Of a stretch of 64,000 bases of DNA, positions 1-9,761 are shown one piece after another (within the stretch, counting starts at the first letter, position 1; every line of letters starts with the position of its first letter). The notes below the pieces were generated by a model that did no database searches, was not told where the DNA came from, and saw nothing but the letters and a program-made list of their open reading frames with translations. This DNA comes from Xenophilus sp. Marseille-Q4582 (lineage in GTDB: Bacteria; Pseudomonadota; Gammaproteobacteria; Burkholderiales; Burkholderiaceae_C): the NCBI RefSeq assembly GCF_916700565.1, contig NZ_CAKAKO010000001.1, positions 434,001-498,000 on the forward strand, read 5' to 3'. A program made the position numbers and the translations under genes.

Positions 1-1
1 G

Positions 2-274
2 CCGCACAAACTGCATGCCGACAAGGGCTATGACTATGCTCGCTGCCGCTTTCACCTGCGCAAGCTGGGGATCACCGCGCGTATTGCCCGGCGCGGCATC
101 GAACGCAACGACCGGCTCGGGCGTCATCGCTGGGTGGTCGAGCGCACGCACGCCTGGCTGGCCGCCTTCGGCAAGCTGCGTACTCGTTTCGAGCGCCGCA
201 TCGACATTCATGTCGCGTTGCTCTCGCTGGCCTGCTGCGTTATCTGCATTCGCCATCTCCCACCGTTTTGTTAG
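2..274 (+). CDS. IS5-type transposase, C-terminal end (5' part lies outside window)
   Basis: Open from the first base, frame 2, ending in TAG at 272-274. The 90 visible residues contain DKGYD near the start and RWVVERTHAW about halfway, followed by LRTRFERR, which is the conserved C-terminal third of IS5-type DDE transposases; the E of VVERT would be the third catalytic acidic residue. The element is cut by the window edge, so completeness cannot be judged. Its right end must lie between the stop codon and about position 282, where a substrate-binding-protein reading frame begins in mid-domain, so it inserted into that gene or abuts its broken end. Confidence 0.85.
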   Translation, partial: PHKLHADKGYDYARCRFHLRKLGITARIARRGIERNDRLGRHRWVVERTHAWLAAFGKLRTRFERRIDIHVALLSLACCVICIRHLPPFC

Positions 275-281
275 CCGCTCT

Positions 282-1058
282 AAGCCGGGCGCTGCCGGTG
301 CCATCGGCGCGGCCGACGTGGCCCGGAGCAAACCCGATGGCTACACCTTCCTGGTCGTGTGGCCGGATCCGCTGATCTCCGTCGTCGCCACCACGAAGAC
401 GGCGTACCAGCCGGACCAAGACTTCAGGTTCATGACCAAGATCGCTGCCAACGGCTTTGTCCTGCTTGCAAGCCCCTCCATCAAGCCGAACAGCCTGCAG
501 GAGCTGATCGCCGAAGCCAGAGCAGCGAGCGCGCCTCTAGCGTACGCATCGTTCGGACCTGGGTCGCTGCCCCAGTTGGTCATGCAGACAGTGTCGCGGC
601 AAACTGGCGCGAAGTTCCTAGACGTCGCTTACAAGGGCAGCGGACCGGCCATCAACGATGTGATCAGCGGACAACTGCCGCCGTGCTTTGCCGCGCCGAT
701 GCAGGCGGGACCGCTGGTGGCGGATGGTCGCCTGAAGGCGCTAGCCGTGACGGGCCCGCAACGCTCGAAGCTGCTGCCGCAGGTTCCCACGTTCAAGGAG
801 GCGGGCGTCGACTCATTCCTCACCGGCAATGGCACCTGGATTGCGCTTGTCGCGCCCGCCGGGATGCCGCCCGGGGTCGAGGCCAAGATGTCTCAAGTTG
901 TCCGCAACGCCATCGCGGACAATGACATCATGCGCTACCTCGAGGGCTTAGGGTTTGATCCTCTGGGCAACTCCCCGGCGGAGGCGACGACCGAATTCGC
1001 CGAAGAGTATGCGCAAGTGACCAGGCAGATCCGAGAGATGGGCATCAGCTCACGCTGA
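282..1058 (+). pseudogene. Tripartite tricarboxylate transporter substrate-binding protein (Bug/TctC family), 5'-truncated
   Basis: The frame ending in TGA at 1056-1058 reads KPGAAGAIGA…KPDGYT at its start, the Bug-family segment that normally sits about 75-100 residues into a protein of roughly 325 residues. The signal peptide and first lobe are therefore missing. The rest follows the family: YASFGPGS, YKGSGPAINDVISGQ and the C-terminal TFKEAGV region. Bug proteins are periplasmic receptors for small carboxylates. The 5' part was replaced by the IS5-type element ending at about 275-281. Without a signal peptide the remnant should not work. An intact upstream half may lie beyond the element to the left. 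Confidence 0.85.
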
Positions 1059-1157
1059 TACCTGCTGTCACGGGTTCGGGCAGCGCCGTGAGGCCGACCA
1101 TTGACGATGCCTGACGCGATACGTGCCTGGCTCCATGCCCGTGACCCTGTACCCGAA

Positions 1158-1568
1158 TCAGTACCGCTCGGAAGTAAACTTTCCCGGCTCCTCTGAAATC
1201 GCCGTTGCCGCCTGCAGGCAGCAACGGCGGGCGAAATCGGCAGGTGTCGCCCACCCCAGCGCAGAGTGGGGGCGACTCTCGTTGTAGTCCTGACGCCAAG
1301 CCCCGATCTTGGCCTGTGCGTCGGCCAATGACAAGAACCAGTGCGCGTTCAGGCACTCCTGGCGCAGCCGACCATTGAAGCTTTCGACGGCGGCGTTGTC
1401 GGTGGGTTTGCCTGGCCGACTGAAGTCGAGCTCCACACCGCGCTCATAGGCCCATTTGTCCATCACCTTAGAGATGAACTCGCTGCCGTTGTCGGTCTTG
1501 ATCGTGCGCGGCAGGCCGCGCTGTGCAGTGATGCCATTGAGCGTGCGCACGACGTCTTCTCTCTTGCT
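1158..1568 (-). pseudogene. IS3-family transposase OrfB, C-terminal fragment
   Basis: The minus-strand frame ending at 1158 encodes the last part of the rve-type catalytic core: TDNGSEF, DFSRPGKPTDNA and VESFNGRLRQECLNAHWF, typical of IS3-family OrfB (DDE integrase fold). Recognisable similarity begins near EDVVRTLNG at about 1550-1568. OrfA and the first two thirds of OrfB are absent. The break lies against the 3' end of the integrase gene, so the fragment was cut when the integrase-bearing element arrived or was rearranged. A GTG at 1548-1550 could give a 130-residue product, but it would lack the first catalytic aspartate. Confidence 0.85.
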
Positions 1569-1578
1569 GTACCCGAGT

Positions 1579-2802
1579 TCACGCTGCGGGTTGCGAGTTC
1601 GCCTGGGAGGGGACTTGGAAGCCAGCGAAGATCGCCCAGTCTTCCATCATTTGGCGCCGCCTCTCTACGGCAGCGCTGCGCCGATAGGCCTCTTCAGTCT
1701 TGTTTCCGATCGCATGGGCCAAGGCAAACTCGGCCAGGTCCCGGGGGTACTCCGTTCGGTCCCCTGCCCAGTCGCGGAACGTCGAGCGAAAGCCATGGGG
1801 CACTGCATCGACTTTCATGCGCCGCAGGACTGCGGACAGGCTCATGTCCGAGAGCGGTCGCCCTTTCGTGCCCGGGAAAACCAACCCGGTGTCGGGCTGG
1901 CGGGGGAGGGCTTGCAACAGGGCCACCGCCGCCTTGCTCAGTGGCACGCGATGTTCTCGTTCCGCTTTCATTCGCTGCGCAGGGATGATCCACAGCGCCG
2001 CGCCGAGATCAATCTCTTCCCAGACCGCCCCCCGAACCTCACCAGACCGTGCAGCTGTCAGGATCGCGAACTCGAGCGCTCGCGCGGACAGGCCATCTCG
2101 CTGCTGCAGCAGAGCCGTGAAGGCTGGCATGTCGTCGATCGCCAGCGCCGCGTGGTGGGCGACCTTTTGGATCTTCGAGGGGGCAGGGAGCACTTTGTCC
2201 AGATGCCCCTTCCAACGCGCCGGGTTGTCGCCCTTTCTGTGACCTCGCACGGTGGCCCAGTCCAGGACGGACTCGATCCGGCCGCGCAAGCGCGACGCCG
2301 TTTCGTTCTTCGTCTTCCAGATCGGCTCCAGGCACTTCAGCACATGTTGCAGTTCAACATCTTGGACTAGCAGGCTACCAATGTGCGGGGTTGCGTATGC
2401 CTTGAGGGTGTTCTCCCACTGCTGCCGATGTTTGGGGTTCTTCCACTCGTCCGACTTGGACGCGATGTACTCAGTCACGCAGTCGTCGAAGGTCTTTTCC
2501 AGGGCTTGTCGCGCTGCCAGAGCGCTGCGCTGAGCGCGCTTGCTGAGCAACGGGTCAACCCCTTGACGCACCGCCTTGTGCATCTCACGCGCCTTCTCTC
2601 GCGCCTCGGCCAGGCCAACCTCCGAAAATGGACCCAAGCCGATATCGCGTCGTTGTTCGCCGACCGTGATGCGCAACACCCAGCCTTTGTGGCCGTTGGC
2701 TATCCGTAGGTGCAGGCCGGGTACGCCTCCCACGGCATGCCGACCTTCGGTTTTCAGCGCGGCTACGGCGCGGGAAGAGAGTTCAGCAAGGACCTTGGGC
2801 AT
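1579..2802 (-). CDS. P4-type tyrosine recombinase/integrase
   Basis: About 407 residues from the ATG at 2802; a GTG at 2829 would add nine residues and cannot be excluded. The N-terminal DUF4102 arm-binding domain (GLHLRIANG…WVLRITVG) is followed by a core-binding domain and the catalytic domain. Catalytic residues are visible: R in LTAARSGEVR, HxxR as HGFRSTFRDW, a histidine in ALAHAIGN and the nucleophile Y in EEAYRR. Such integrases insert islands, usually at tRNA genes, but no tRNA lies nearby. The gene ends next to an IS3 fragment, so one boundary of its island is rearranged. It probably belongs to a different element from the island at the right edge. Confidence 0.9.
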   Translation of the reverse strand: MPKVLAELSSRAVAALKTEGRHAVGGVPGLHLRIANGHKGWVLRITVGEQRRDIGLGPFSEVGLAEAREKAREMHKAVRQGVDPLLSKRAQRSALAARQALEKTFDDCVTEYIASKSDEWKNPKHRQQWENTLKAYATPHIGSLLVQDVELQHVLKCLEPIWKTKNETASRLRGRIESVLDWATVRGHRKGDNPARWKGHLDKVLPAPSKIQKVAHHAALAIDDMPAFTALLQQRDGLSARALEFAILTAARSGEVRGAVWEEIDLGAALWIIPAQRMKAEREHRVPLSKAAVALLQALPRQPDTGLVFPGTKGRPLSDMSLSAVLRRMKVDAVPHGFRSTFRDWAGDRTEYPRDLAEFALAHAIGNKTEEAYRRSAAVERRRQMMEDWAIFAGFQVPSQANSQPAA

Positions 2803-3000
2803 GGGCGGCAGTGGAGATTCCTGTCCCACATTGTGCCCACAAAAAACATCGGCTGTTGCCGGACATCGATGGATGCCGCTGGATGGATTTGTTTAAAAAA
2901 TTCAATAATATCAATGACTTGTGGGCTATCTTGGAACTCGCCGGACGTCAGTTATGCGGACACAGTCTCCGCCAGCACAGGCGAGGGTCAACAGAAAGCG

Positions 3001-3014
3001 GGGCCTCTTGGCCC
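3001..3014 (-). terminator. Possible terminator downstream of the EamA gene
   Basis: GGGCC-TCTT-GGCCC forms a short perfect hairpin 64 bp beyond the EamA stop. On the minus strand it is followed by CGCTTTCTG, a weak T-rich tract. Position fits the end of the EamA transcript, but the tract is poor. Confidence 0.35.
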
Positions 3015-3077
3015 TTCGGTTTAGCCTTGAAAATGCGGCCCGTCATTCGGCCGCGGTGCGCGCCGAACCCGCGCCTG

Positions 3078-3974
3078 TCAGCGCCGACTGACCAGGAACA
3101 GCCCGCCCATCACCATCGACGCGCCGAGCGCATGAAAGCCATGCAACTGCTCGCCCAGCAGTGCCCATGCCAGCGCGGCGGAATAGAGCGGCGTCAGGTA
3201 GAGCACCAGCCCGGCGCGGGCGGCGCCTAGCTCGCGCTGCAGCAGCGCGTTCATGAAGAAGGCCGCATAGCCGGGCAGCAGCGCGGCGAGCACGGCCAGG
3301 CCCAGGCCGCGGCTCGTCATCGCCGGGCCCTCGGCCGCCCACAGCTCGTAGGCAGCGAAGGGCGCGATCACCAGGCAGCCGGCACCGCAGATCGCGGCCA
3401 GGCGGGCCGCGACCGACAACGGGCTCTGCCAGCGCCGCAGCAGCACCGAAAACAGGGCCCATGCGCACGCGCAAGCGACGATCCAGGCATCGCCTGTGAC
3501 CCAGACCACCGAGGACAGCGCGCTCCAGTGGCCCTGGATGGCCACGTGCGTCACGCCCGCCAGCGCGATCACGATGCCCAGTCCTTGCCGCGCATTCAGG
3601 CGCTCGCGCAGCCACAGCACCGACATCAGCGCGATCAGCACCGGGGAGGCGGTGTAGATCAGCGTGATGTTCACGGCCGAGGTGGTGCGCCCCGCGATGT
3701 AGACCCAGGCGCCGCAGATCCACATGGACAGCGCACCCAGCAGCAGGTAGCGCCAGGCGTGCGCGCGCAAATGGGTTCGATGCGCCCACAGTTCGGCCCG
3801 CGTGGGCAGCGCGAACAGCAGGCCCGCGATGGCCCAGCGCAGCAGGGCCAGCAGGTTCGGCTCGATATGGCCCGGCGCGGCGCGCGCCACGAGGGCGTTC
3901 ACGGCCCAGAAGGCGGGCGCCGTGAGCAGCAGCACCAGCGCCAGGCGGTGATGGCCGGAAGAGGGAGAGGTCAT
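3078..3974 (-). CDS. EamA/DMT-superfamily inner-membrane transporter
   Basis: 298 residues from the ATG at 3974 (MTSPSSGHHRLAL…); an upstream in-frame ATG at 4040 is less likely because it adds an arginine-rich stretch before the first membrane helix. About ten hydrophobic segments arranged as two EamA repeats are visible, starting with LALVLLLTAPAFWAVNALVAR. The family exports or takes up metabolites (amino acids, nucleosides, sugars); the substrate cannot be told. The gene is divergent from aroK with about 195 bp between the starts, which should contain both promoters. Confidence 0.85.
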   Translation of the reverse strand: MTSPSSGHHRLALVLLLTAPAFWAVNALVARAAPGHIEPNLLALLRWAIAGLLFALPTRAELWAHRTHLRAHAWRYLLLGALSMWICGAWVYIAGRTTSAVNITLIYTASPVLIALMSVLWLRERLNARQGLGIVIALAGVTHVAIQGHWSALSSVVWVTGDAWIVACACAWALFSVLLRRWQSPLSVAARLAAICGAGCLVIAPFAAYELWAAEGPAMTSRGLGLAVLAALLPGYAAFFMNALLQRELGAARAGLVLYLTPLYSAALAWALLGEQLHGFHALGASMVMGGLFLVSRR

Positions 3975-4169
3975 GAAGGAAGCAAGGGCCGCCGCGCCGC
4001 GCGGGATCTGCTTTCGGCGACGCCCGCGGAATGCGCGCAAAGCGCGCGAGCCTATCAGCGATCGCGACCCGCTGCCGGGCGTTGGACATGGGCCGGCCGT
4101 CGCAAAGGTCGCCGGTCCGCCATGCCCCGCTTGTTACCATCCGGCGAGTACTCCAGAGACCTGCCTCCG

Positions 4170-4763
4170 ATGCCCGAACTTTCCACGCCCCCAGTCTCCG
4201 TTGCGCTGGTCGGGATGCCGGGCAGCGGCAAGTCGGCGCTGGGGCGACGGCTGGCGCAGCGCCTGGGCTGGCCTTTCGTCGACCTGGACCAGGTGATCGA
4301 GGAGCGCGCCGGCTGCACGATCCGCGAACTCTTCGAGCGCGAGGGCGAGGCCTATTTCCGCGACATGGAGCAGCGCGTGATCGCCGAGTACTCGTGCGGC
4401 GCGGTGGCGTCGGTGATCGCCACCGGCGGCGGTGCGGTGCTGCGGCCCGAGAACCGCGACATGCTGCGCGCCGGCCCGCAGGTGATCTACCTGTGGTCGT
4501 CGCCCGAAGCCCTGTACCGGCGCCTGCGCCACGACGTGAAGCGCCCGCTGCTGCAGGTGGCCGACCCGCTGGCGCGCCTGCGCAGCCTCTACGACGCGCG
4601 CGATCCGCTCTACCGCGAAGTGGCGGGCGCGGTGGTAGACACCGGCCATGCCTCGGTGACGGTGCTGACGCGCATCCTGCACGACCTGCTGGTGGAGCTG
4701 GGCGTGGTGCGCGCTCCGGCGCCGCCCGCTGCCGAAGCGCCTGTCCCGGCCCCGCGCGGCTGA
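4170..4763 (+). CDS. aroK: Shikimate kinase
   Basis: 197 residues. It phosphorylates shikimate at the 3-hydroxyl with ATP, the fifth step towards chorismate, in the cytoplasm. Walker A is GMPGSGKS (about residues 15-22), the shikimate-binding aspartate lies in VDLDQVIE, the conserved arginine in YFRDMEQ, and the GGG loop in ATGGGAV. The ATG at 4170 was chosen because it places the P-loop at the usual distance; the frame stays open far upstream. A 20-residue proline/alanine-rich tail follows the normal end of the kinase. aroB follows after 47 bp, the classical aroKB order. Confidence 0.95.
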   Translation: MPELSTPPVSVALVGMPGSGKSALGRRLAQRLGWPFVDLDQVIEERAGCTIRELFEREGEAYFRDMEQRVIAEYSCGAVASVIATGGGAVLRPENRDMLRAGPQVIYLWSSPEALYRRLRHDVKRPLLQVADPLARLRSLYDARDPLYREVAGAVVDTGHASVTVLTRILHDLLVELGVVRAPAPPAAEAPVPAPRG

Positions 4764-4810
4764 ATCGCCTCGCCCCGGCGCGGCCAGGGGCCGGCCACTA
4801 CACTTCCCGC

Positions 4811-5917
4811 ATGGCTTCGCCTTCTCTTGCCGTTTCTTCCCTGCACATCGACCTGGGCGAGCGCAGTTACCCCATCCTCATCGGCAGCGGCGTGCTGGCC
4901 GACCCCGCCAGTTATGCCGGTCTGCCGGCCGCCAGCACCGCGCTGGTGGTGAGCAACACCGTGGTCGCCCCGCTGTACGCACAGGCGCTGGTGCAGGCGC
5001 TGCAGGGGCGCTTCAAGGCCGTGCACGTTCTCGAACTGCCGGACGGCGAGGCGCACAAGGACTGGCCCACGCTCAACCGGATCTTCGACCAGCTGCTGTC
5101 GCGCGGCGCCGACCGCAAGACCGTGCTGTTCGCGCTCGGCGGCGGCGTGGTGGGCGACATGACCGGCTTTGCCGCCGCCAGCTACATGCGCGGCGTGCCT
5201 TTCGTGCAGGTGCCGACCACGCTGCTGGCGCAGGTGGATTCGTCGGTGGGCGGCAAGACCGCCATCAACCACCCGCTGGGCAAGAACATGATCGGCGCCT
5301 TCTACCAGCCGCAGCGCGTGCTGTGCGACCTGGACACGCTGCGCACGCTGCCGCAGCGCGAGGTGGCGGCCGGCCTGGCGGAGGTCATCAAGTACGGCCC
5401 GATCGCCGACATGGCCTTCTTCGACTGGATCGAGGCGAACATCGACGCGCTGGTGGCCCGCGAGCCGGCCGCGCTGGCCCATGCGGTGCGCCGCAGCTGC
5501 GAGATCAAGGCCGCCGTGGTGGGCCAGGACGAGCGCGAAGCGGGCCTGCGCGCGATCCTCAACTTCGGCCACACCTTCGGCCATGCCATCGAGGCGGGCC
5601 TGGGCTATGGCGAATGGCTGCACGGCGAGGCCGTGGGCTGCGGCATGGTGATGGCCATCCGCCTGTCGCAGCGCCTGGGCGGCGTGGACGCGGCCTTCGC
5701 CGAGCGGCTGGTGCGCCTGGTCGCGCGTGCCGGCCTGCCCACCCGCGGCCCGGCCCTGGGTGCCGAGCGCTACCTGGAACTGATGCGCGTGGACAAGAAG
5801 TCCGAGGGCGGCGAAATCCGCTTCGTGCTCATCGACCGGCCCGGTTCCGCCGTGATGCGCGCGGCGCCCGACGCGCTGGTGCGCGAGGTGCTGGCCGAGT
5901 GCTGCGAGCCGGCCTGA
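4811..5917 (+). CDS. aroB: 3-dehydroquinate synthase
   Basis: 368 residues, normal length. It converts DAHP to 3-dehydroquinate, the second step of the shikimate pathway, using NAD+ and a divalent metal. The NAD-binding loop [11 protein letters not shown], the segment [13 protein letters not shown] and the metal-binding [11 protein letters not shown] motif are all present. The ATG at 4811 precedes [10 protein letters not shown]. It follows aroK and is followed 16 bp later by the dGTPase-like gene, so these are likely cotranscribed. Confidence 0.96.
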   Translation: MASPSLAVSSLHIDLGERSYPILIGSGVLADPASYAGLPAASTALVVSNTVVAPLYAQALVQALQGRFKAVHVLELPDGEAHKDWPTLNRIFDQLLSRGADRKTVLFALGGGVVGDMTGFAAASYMRGVPFVQVPTTLLAQVDSSVGGKTAINHPLGKNMIGAFYQPQRVLCDLDTLRTLPQREVAAGLAEVIKYGPIADMAFFDWIEANIDALVAREPAALAHAVRRSCEIKAAVVGQDEREAGLRAILNFGHTFGHAIEAGLGYGEWLHGEAVGCGMVMAIRLSQRLGGVDAAFAERLVRLVARAGLPTRGPALGAERYLELMRVDKKSEGGEIRFVLIDRPGSAVMRAAPDALVREVLAECCEPA

Positions 5918-5933
5918 GCGCCGCCGCCTGGCG

Positions 5934-7064
5934 ATGAGCCGTGCCCCGTACGCCAGCGACCCGGCCGCCTCGCGCGGGCGGCGTTACGCGGAAGCCGCGG
6001 CGCCCACGCGCGACGCCTTCCAGCGCGACCGCGACCGCATCGTGCATTCCACGGCCTTCCGGCGGCTGGTCTACAAGACGCAGGTCTTCCTGAACCACGA
6101 AGGCGACCTGTTCCGCACGCGGCTCACGCATTCGCTCGAAGTGGCGCAGCTGGCGCGCTCCATTGCGCGGCCGCTCGGGCTGAACGAAGACCTGGTGGAG
6201 GCCATCGCGCTCGCGCACGACCTGGGCCACACACCCTTCGGCCATGCCGGGCAGGACGCGCTCGACGACTGCATGAAGGCGCACGGCGGCTTCGAGCACA
6301 ACCTGCAGAGCCTGCGCGTGGTCGACACGCTGGAGCGGCGCTACCCGGCCTTCGACGGCCTGAACCTGAGCTTCGAGACGCGCGAGGGCATCTTGAAGCA
6401 CTGCTCGCGCGCCAACGCCGAGAAGCTGGAGGCGCAGGAGCCCGGGGGCGTGGGCCGCCGTTTTCTGGACCGCACGCAGGCCAGCCTGGAGGCGCAGCTG
6501 TGCAACCTGGCCGACGAGATCGCCTACAACGCGCACGACATCGACGACGGCGTGCGCTCGGGCCTGCTGAGCCTCGAGGCCCTGGCCGACGTGCCGCTGT
6601 TCGAAGGCTTTCGCCGGCAGACGCTGGCCGAGCATCCGCAGCTGGATGCGCGGCGCCTGCTGTACGAAACCATCCGCCGCATGCTCAGCGCGCAGGTCTA
6701 CGACGTGATCGACAGCACGCGCGCCGCGCTGCAGGCGCACGGCATCGATGACGCGCAGGCCGTGCGCCAGGCGCCGCCGCTGGTGCAGTTCAGCGAGGGC
6801 ATGCGCGCGCAGTCCACGGCGCTCAAGCGCTTCCTGTTCGCGCACCTGTACCGGCATCCGCAGGTGGTGCAGACCACGGGCCGCGCGCAGGAGGCGGTGC
6901 GCGACCTGTTCGCGGCCTACGCGGGCGGCGAGCTGGCGCTGCCGGCCCATTACGCGATGCGCGAGGACCGCCACCGCGCCGTGGCCGACTACATCGCCGG
7001 CATGACCGACCGATTCGCCATGCGTGAGCACGACCGCCTGACGGGGGGCCGATGGCTGGCCTGA
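5934..7064 (+). CDS. Deoxyguanosinetriphosphate triphosphohydrolase-like protein (HD domain)
   Basis: 376 residues. Family members hydrolyse dNTPs to deoxynucleoside and triphosphate, adjusting the dNTP pool. The HD metal site is intact: H66 in RLTHSLEVAQ and HD at about 95-96 in LAHDLGHTPFGHAG. The length fits the shorter dGTPase-like group rather than the roughly 500-residue E. coli Dgt, so true substrate specificity is uncertain. The stop lies 13 bp inside the following MFS gene. The location after aroKB is common in related betaproteobacteria as far as I know. Confidence 0.9.
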   Translation: MSRAPYASDPAASRGRRYAEAAAPTRDAFQRDRDRIVHSTAFRRLVYKTQVFLNHEGDLFRTRLTHSLEVAQLARSIARPLGLNEDLVEAIALAHDLGHTPFGHAGQDALDDCMKAHGGFEHNLQSLRVVDTLERRYPAFDGLNLSFETREGILKHCSRANAEKLEAQEPGGVGRRFLDRTQASLEAQLCNLADEIAYNAHDIDDGVRSGLLSLEALADVPLFEGFRRQTLAEHPQLDARRLLYETIRRMLSAQVYDVIDSTRAALQAHGIDDAQAVRQAPPLVQFSEGMRAQSTALKRFLFAHLYRHPQVVQTTGRAQEAVRDLFAAYAGGELALPAHYAMREDRHRAVADYIAGMTDRFAMREHDRLTGGRWLA

Positions 7065-8263
7065 AGGCGGCGCCGGTGGGGGCCGTGGTGGCCGGCGGGG
7101 TGGCTGCGGCGCTGCACGTGGGCAAGCTGCCGCCCGCGCTGCCGGCCCTGGAACACGACCTGGGGCTGGGCCTGGTGGCCGGGGGCTTCCTGCTGTCGCT
7201 GGTGCAGGCGGCCGGCATGGCCCTCGGGCTGATGGCAGGGCTGGCGGCCGACACGCTGGGCCTGCGCCGCTGCATGCTGATCGGCCTGGCGCTGCTCACG
7301 CTGGCTGGTGCGGCCGGTGGCCTGGCCGTGCCGGCGGTCGATCCGGTGGCCTGGCTGCTGGGCTGCCGCGTGCTCGAAGGCCTGGGCTTCCTGCTGGCGG
7401 TCATGCCCGCGCCGGGCCTGATCCGCCGGCTTGCGCCCGCCGGCATGGAAAAACGGGCCCTCGGGCTATGGGGGGCCTACATGCCCGGCGGTGTGGCGCT
7501 CGGCCTGCTGCTGGGCCCGTGGCTGATCGGCGCCGCGGGCTGGCGGCCCTGGTGGTGGGGCGTGGCCGGGCTGTCGGCGCTGGCCGCCGCACTGATCGCG
7601 GCCACCGTGGCGCCCGACCCCCGGGCGCAGGCGAGGGCGGCCGCACCCGGCGCGTGGCGCGCGCGGCTCGGCGCCACGCTGGGCGCCGCCGGCCCCTGGA
7701 GCGCGGCGCTGGCCTTCGGGCTCTATTCGGCGCAATGGATGTCGGTGATCGGCTTCCTGCCCACCATCTACGTGCAGGCGGGGCTGGCCGCCGGGGCCAC
7801 CGCGGCGCTCACCGCGCTGGCCGCCGCCCTGAACATGGTCGGCAACGTGGTGGGCGGCCGCATGCTGCAGGCCGGCTGGCCGCCGCTGCGCCTGCTGTGC
7901 CTGGGTTTCGGCTGCATGGTGCTGGGCAGCGCGGCGGCCTTCGCGCAGGGGCAGGGCGGCGGCCTGCCGCCGGGGCTGCGCTACCTGGCCGTGTGCCTGT
8001 TCTCGATGGGCGGCGGTGCGGTGCCCGCCACCTTGTTCATGCTGTCGGTGCGCGTGGCGCCCGGGCCGCAGACGGTGTCGACCACCGTGGGGCTGATGCA
8101 GCAGATCTCGTCGCTGGGCCAGTTTGCCGCGCCGCCCGTGGTGGGCTGGATCGCGCACCGCACGGGCGGCTGGCAGTGGACCTGGCTGTTCACGCTCGCC
8201 TGCTCCGCGCTGGGCGTGCTGGCCGCGCTGCGGCTGTGCCGCGCCGACCGGGAGGCTGCATGA
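7052..8263 (+). CDS. MFS transporter
   Basis: 403 residues, about 12 hydrophobic segments. The loop between helices 2 and 3 reads GLAADTLGLRRCM, a version of the MFS signature GxLaDrxGrRxxL. Resembles CynX/NimT-like or general MFS permeases; the substrate cannot be assigned. The start ATG overlaps the dGTPase-like gene by 13 bp and the stop overlaps the DUF1415 gene by 4 bp (ATGA), indicating translational coupling in one operon. Confidence 0.87.
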   Translation: MAGLKAAPVGAVVAGGVAAALHVGKLPPALPALEHDLGLGLVAGGFLLSLVQAAGMALGLMAGLAADTLGLRRCMLIGLALLTLAGAAGGLAVPAVDPVAWLLGCRVLEGLGFLLAVMPAPGLIRRLAPAGMEKRALGLWGAYMPGGVALGLLLGPWLIGAAGWRPWWWGVAGLSALAAALIAATVAPDPRAQARAAAPGAWRARLGATLGAAGPWSAALAFGLYSAQWMSVIGFLPTIYVQAGLAAGATAALTALAAALNMVGNVVGGRMLQAGWPPLRLLCLGFGCMVLGSAAAFAQGQGGGLPPGLRYLAVCLFSMGGGAVPATLFMLSVRVAPGPQTVSTTVGLMQQISSLGQFAAPPVVGWIAHRTGGWQWTWLFTLACSALGVLAALRLCRADREAA

Positions 8264-8841
8264 CGCCGCTGGATGCGCAGGCCATCGCCGACACCGTGCG
8301 CTGGCTGGAACGGGCCGTGATCGGCCTGAACCTGTGCCCCTTCGCCAAGGCCGTGCATGTGAAGGGGCAGGTGCATTGCCGCGTCTGGCCCGGCGACGAT
8401 GCCGACGGGCTGATGCAGGCCTTGCTCGACGAGGCGCAGGCGCTGCGCGAGCTGCCGGCGGATGTGCGCGACACCACCTTGCTGATCGCTCCGCAGGCGC
8501 TGGCCGACTTCCTGACTTTCCACGATTTCACGGCCCGCGCCGAACGCCGCCTGCGCAAGGCCGGGCATGAAGGCGAACTGCAGCTGGCCAGCTTTCACCC
8601 GCGCTTCCAGTTCGCGGGCACGGAGCCCGACGACATGGGCAATGCGACCAACCAGTCCCCCTATCCCACGCTGCACCTGCTGCGCGAGGCCAGCATCGAA
8701 CGCGCCGTGGCCGCGGTGCCTGACGCAGCCGACATCTACGAACGCAACATCCGCATGCTCGAAGCCCTGGGCCCCGAAGGCTGGCGCGCGCTGGACGTCG
8801 GGCCGCATGCCGGCGGCATCGAACCCGGAGACCGCACATGA
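8260..8841 (+). CDS. DUF1415 family protein
   Basis: 193 residues. The family signature near the N-terminus is clear: WLERAVIGLNLCPFAKAV, then LLIAPQALADF and the FQFAGT-EPDD…NATNQSPYPTLHLLRE region. Function is unknown; the conserved cysteine in NLCPFA suggests a metal or redox role, but this is only a guess. The ATG overlaps the MFS stop (ATGA) and the gene itself ends 4 bp inside the methyltransferase gene, so it is an internal member of a tightly packed operon. Confidence 0.88.
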   Translation: MTPLDAQAIADTVRWLERAVIGLNLCPFAKAVHVKGQVHCRVWPGDDADGLMQALLDEAQALRELPADVRDTTLLIAPQALADFLTFHDFTARAERRLRKAGHEGELQLASFHPRFQFAGTEPDDMGNATNQSPYPTLHLLREASIERAVAAVPDAADIYERNIRMLEALGPEGWRALDVGPHAGGIEPGDRT

Positions 8842-9761
8842 GCCGTCCGACCCCGAACGCTGACGCGCCGCGCACCCGCAAGGGCGGCGCAGCCGAATCC
8901 GCCACCGCCGCGCTGGCCGACGTGCTGCAACCGGGCCAGTCGGTGGAACTGCTCCAGGAACTGCACATCCTCACGCGCGACGGGCGCCTGAACCAGGACT
9001 CGCGCCGCAAGCTCAAGCAGGTGCAGCACCTCTACCAGTTCATCGAGAAGCTTCTGGCCGAGCTGCCGGAGGGCGGCGCCGCGGCCACGGTGGCCGACCA
9101 CGGCGCCGGCAAGTCGTACCTGGGCTTCATCCTCTACGACCTGTTCCTGCGCCACCGCGCGAACGCCTTCGTCTACGGCATCGAGACGCGCGAGGAACTG
9201 GTGCAGCGCTCGCGCGCACTGGCGCAGCGCCTGGGCTTCGAGCGCATGCGCTTTTTGCCGCTGTCGGTGGCCGAGTCCACGCAGTCCGACGCGCTGCCCG
9301 CGCGCATCGACATGGTCACGGCCCTGCATGCCTGCGACACTGCGACCGACGACGCCATCGCCTTCGGCCTGGCCAAAGCGGCGCGCTTCATGGTGCTCGT
9401 GCCCTGCTGCCAGGCCGAGGTGGCGGCCAGCCTGCGCCAGCACAAGGCGCTGGCCCTGGCGCGCACGCCGCTGGCCGAGTTGTGGCGCCACCCGCTGCAC
9501 ACGCGCGAGGTGGGCAGCCAGCTGACCAACGTGCTGCGCTGCCTGTACCTGGAAGCGCAGGGCTACCAGGTGACGGTGACCGAGCTGGTGGGCTGGGAGC
9601 ACAGCATGAAGAACGAGCTGATCATCGCCCGCCGCACCGGCCACCGGAAGGCGAGCGCGGCCCAGCGCCTGCAGGCGCTGCTGGCGGAGTTCGGGCTGGA
9701 GTCGCTGGCGCAGACGCGCTTTCCCCTGGGCAGCCCGCCCGAGCGTCCGGCGAGCGCCTGA
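8838..9761 (+). CDS. Class I SAM-dependent methyltransferase (Methyltransf_32-like)
   Basis: 307 residues. A Rossmann-type SAM site is seen as VADHGAGKSYLGF (motif I-like) around residues 95-107, then VTALHACDTATDDAIAFG and the characteristic PCCQAEV motif. These features occur in the Methyltransf_32 group, related to the GSTCD-type methyltransferases, whose substrate is not established; RNA is a possibility. The N-terminal 30 residues are low in structure. It is the last gene of the run that started at aroK, with a 4-bp overlap upstream and about 150 bp of noncoding DNA after it. Confidence 0.82.
   Translation: MSRPTPNADAPRTRKGGAAESATAALADVLQPGQSVELLQELHILTRDGRLNQDSRRKLKQVQHLYQFIEKLLAELPEGGAAATVADHGAGKSYLGFILYDLFLRHRANAFVYGIETREELVQRSRALAQRLGFERMRFLPLSVAESTQSDALPARIDMVTALHACDTATDDAIAFGLAKAARFMVLVPCCQAEVAASLRQHKALALARTPLAELWRHPLHTREVGSQLTNVLRCLYLEAQGYQVTVTELVGWEHSMKNELIIARRTGHRKASAAQRLQALLAEFGLESLAQTRFPLGSPPERPASA

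Noticed and set aside
2830-3040. Attachment site or tRNA fragment next to the integrase
   Set aside because: No tRNA 3' end, tmRNA end or convincing repeat of the tRNA-Thr sequence was found; only an 8-bp match (CGTCAGTT), which is chance level.
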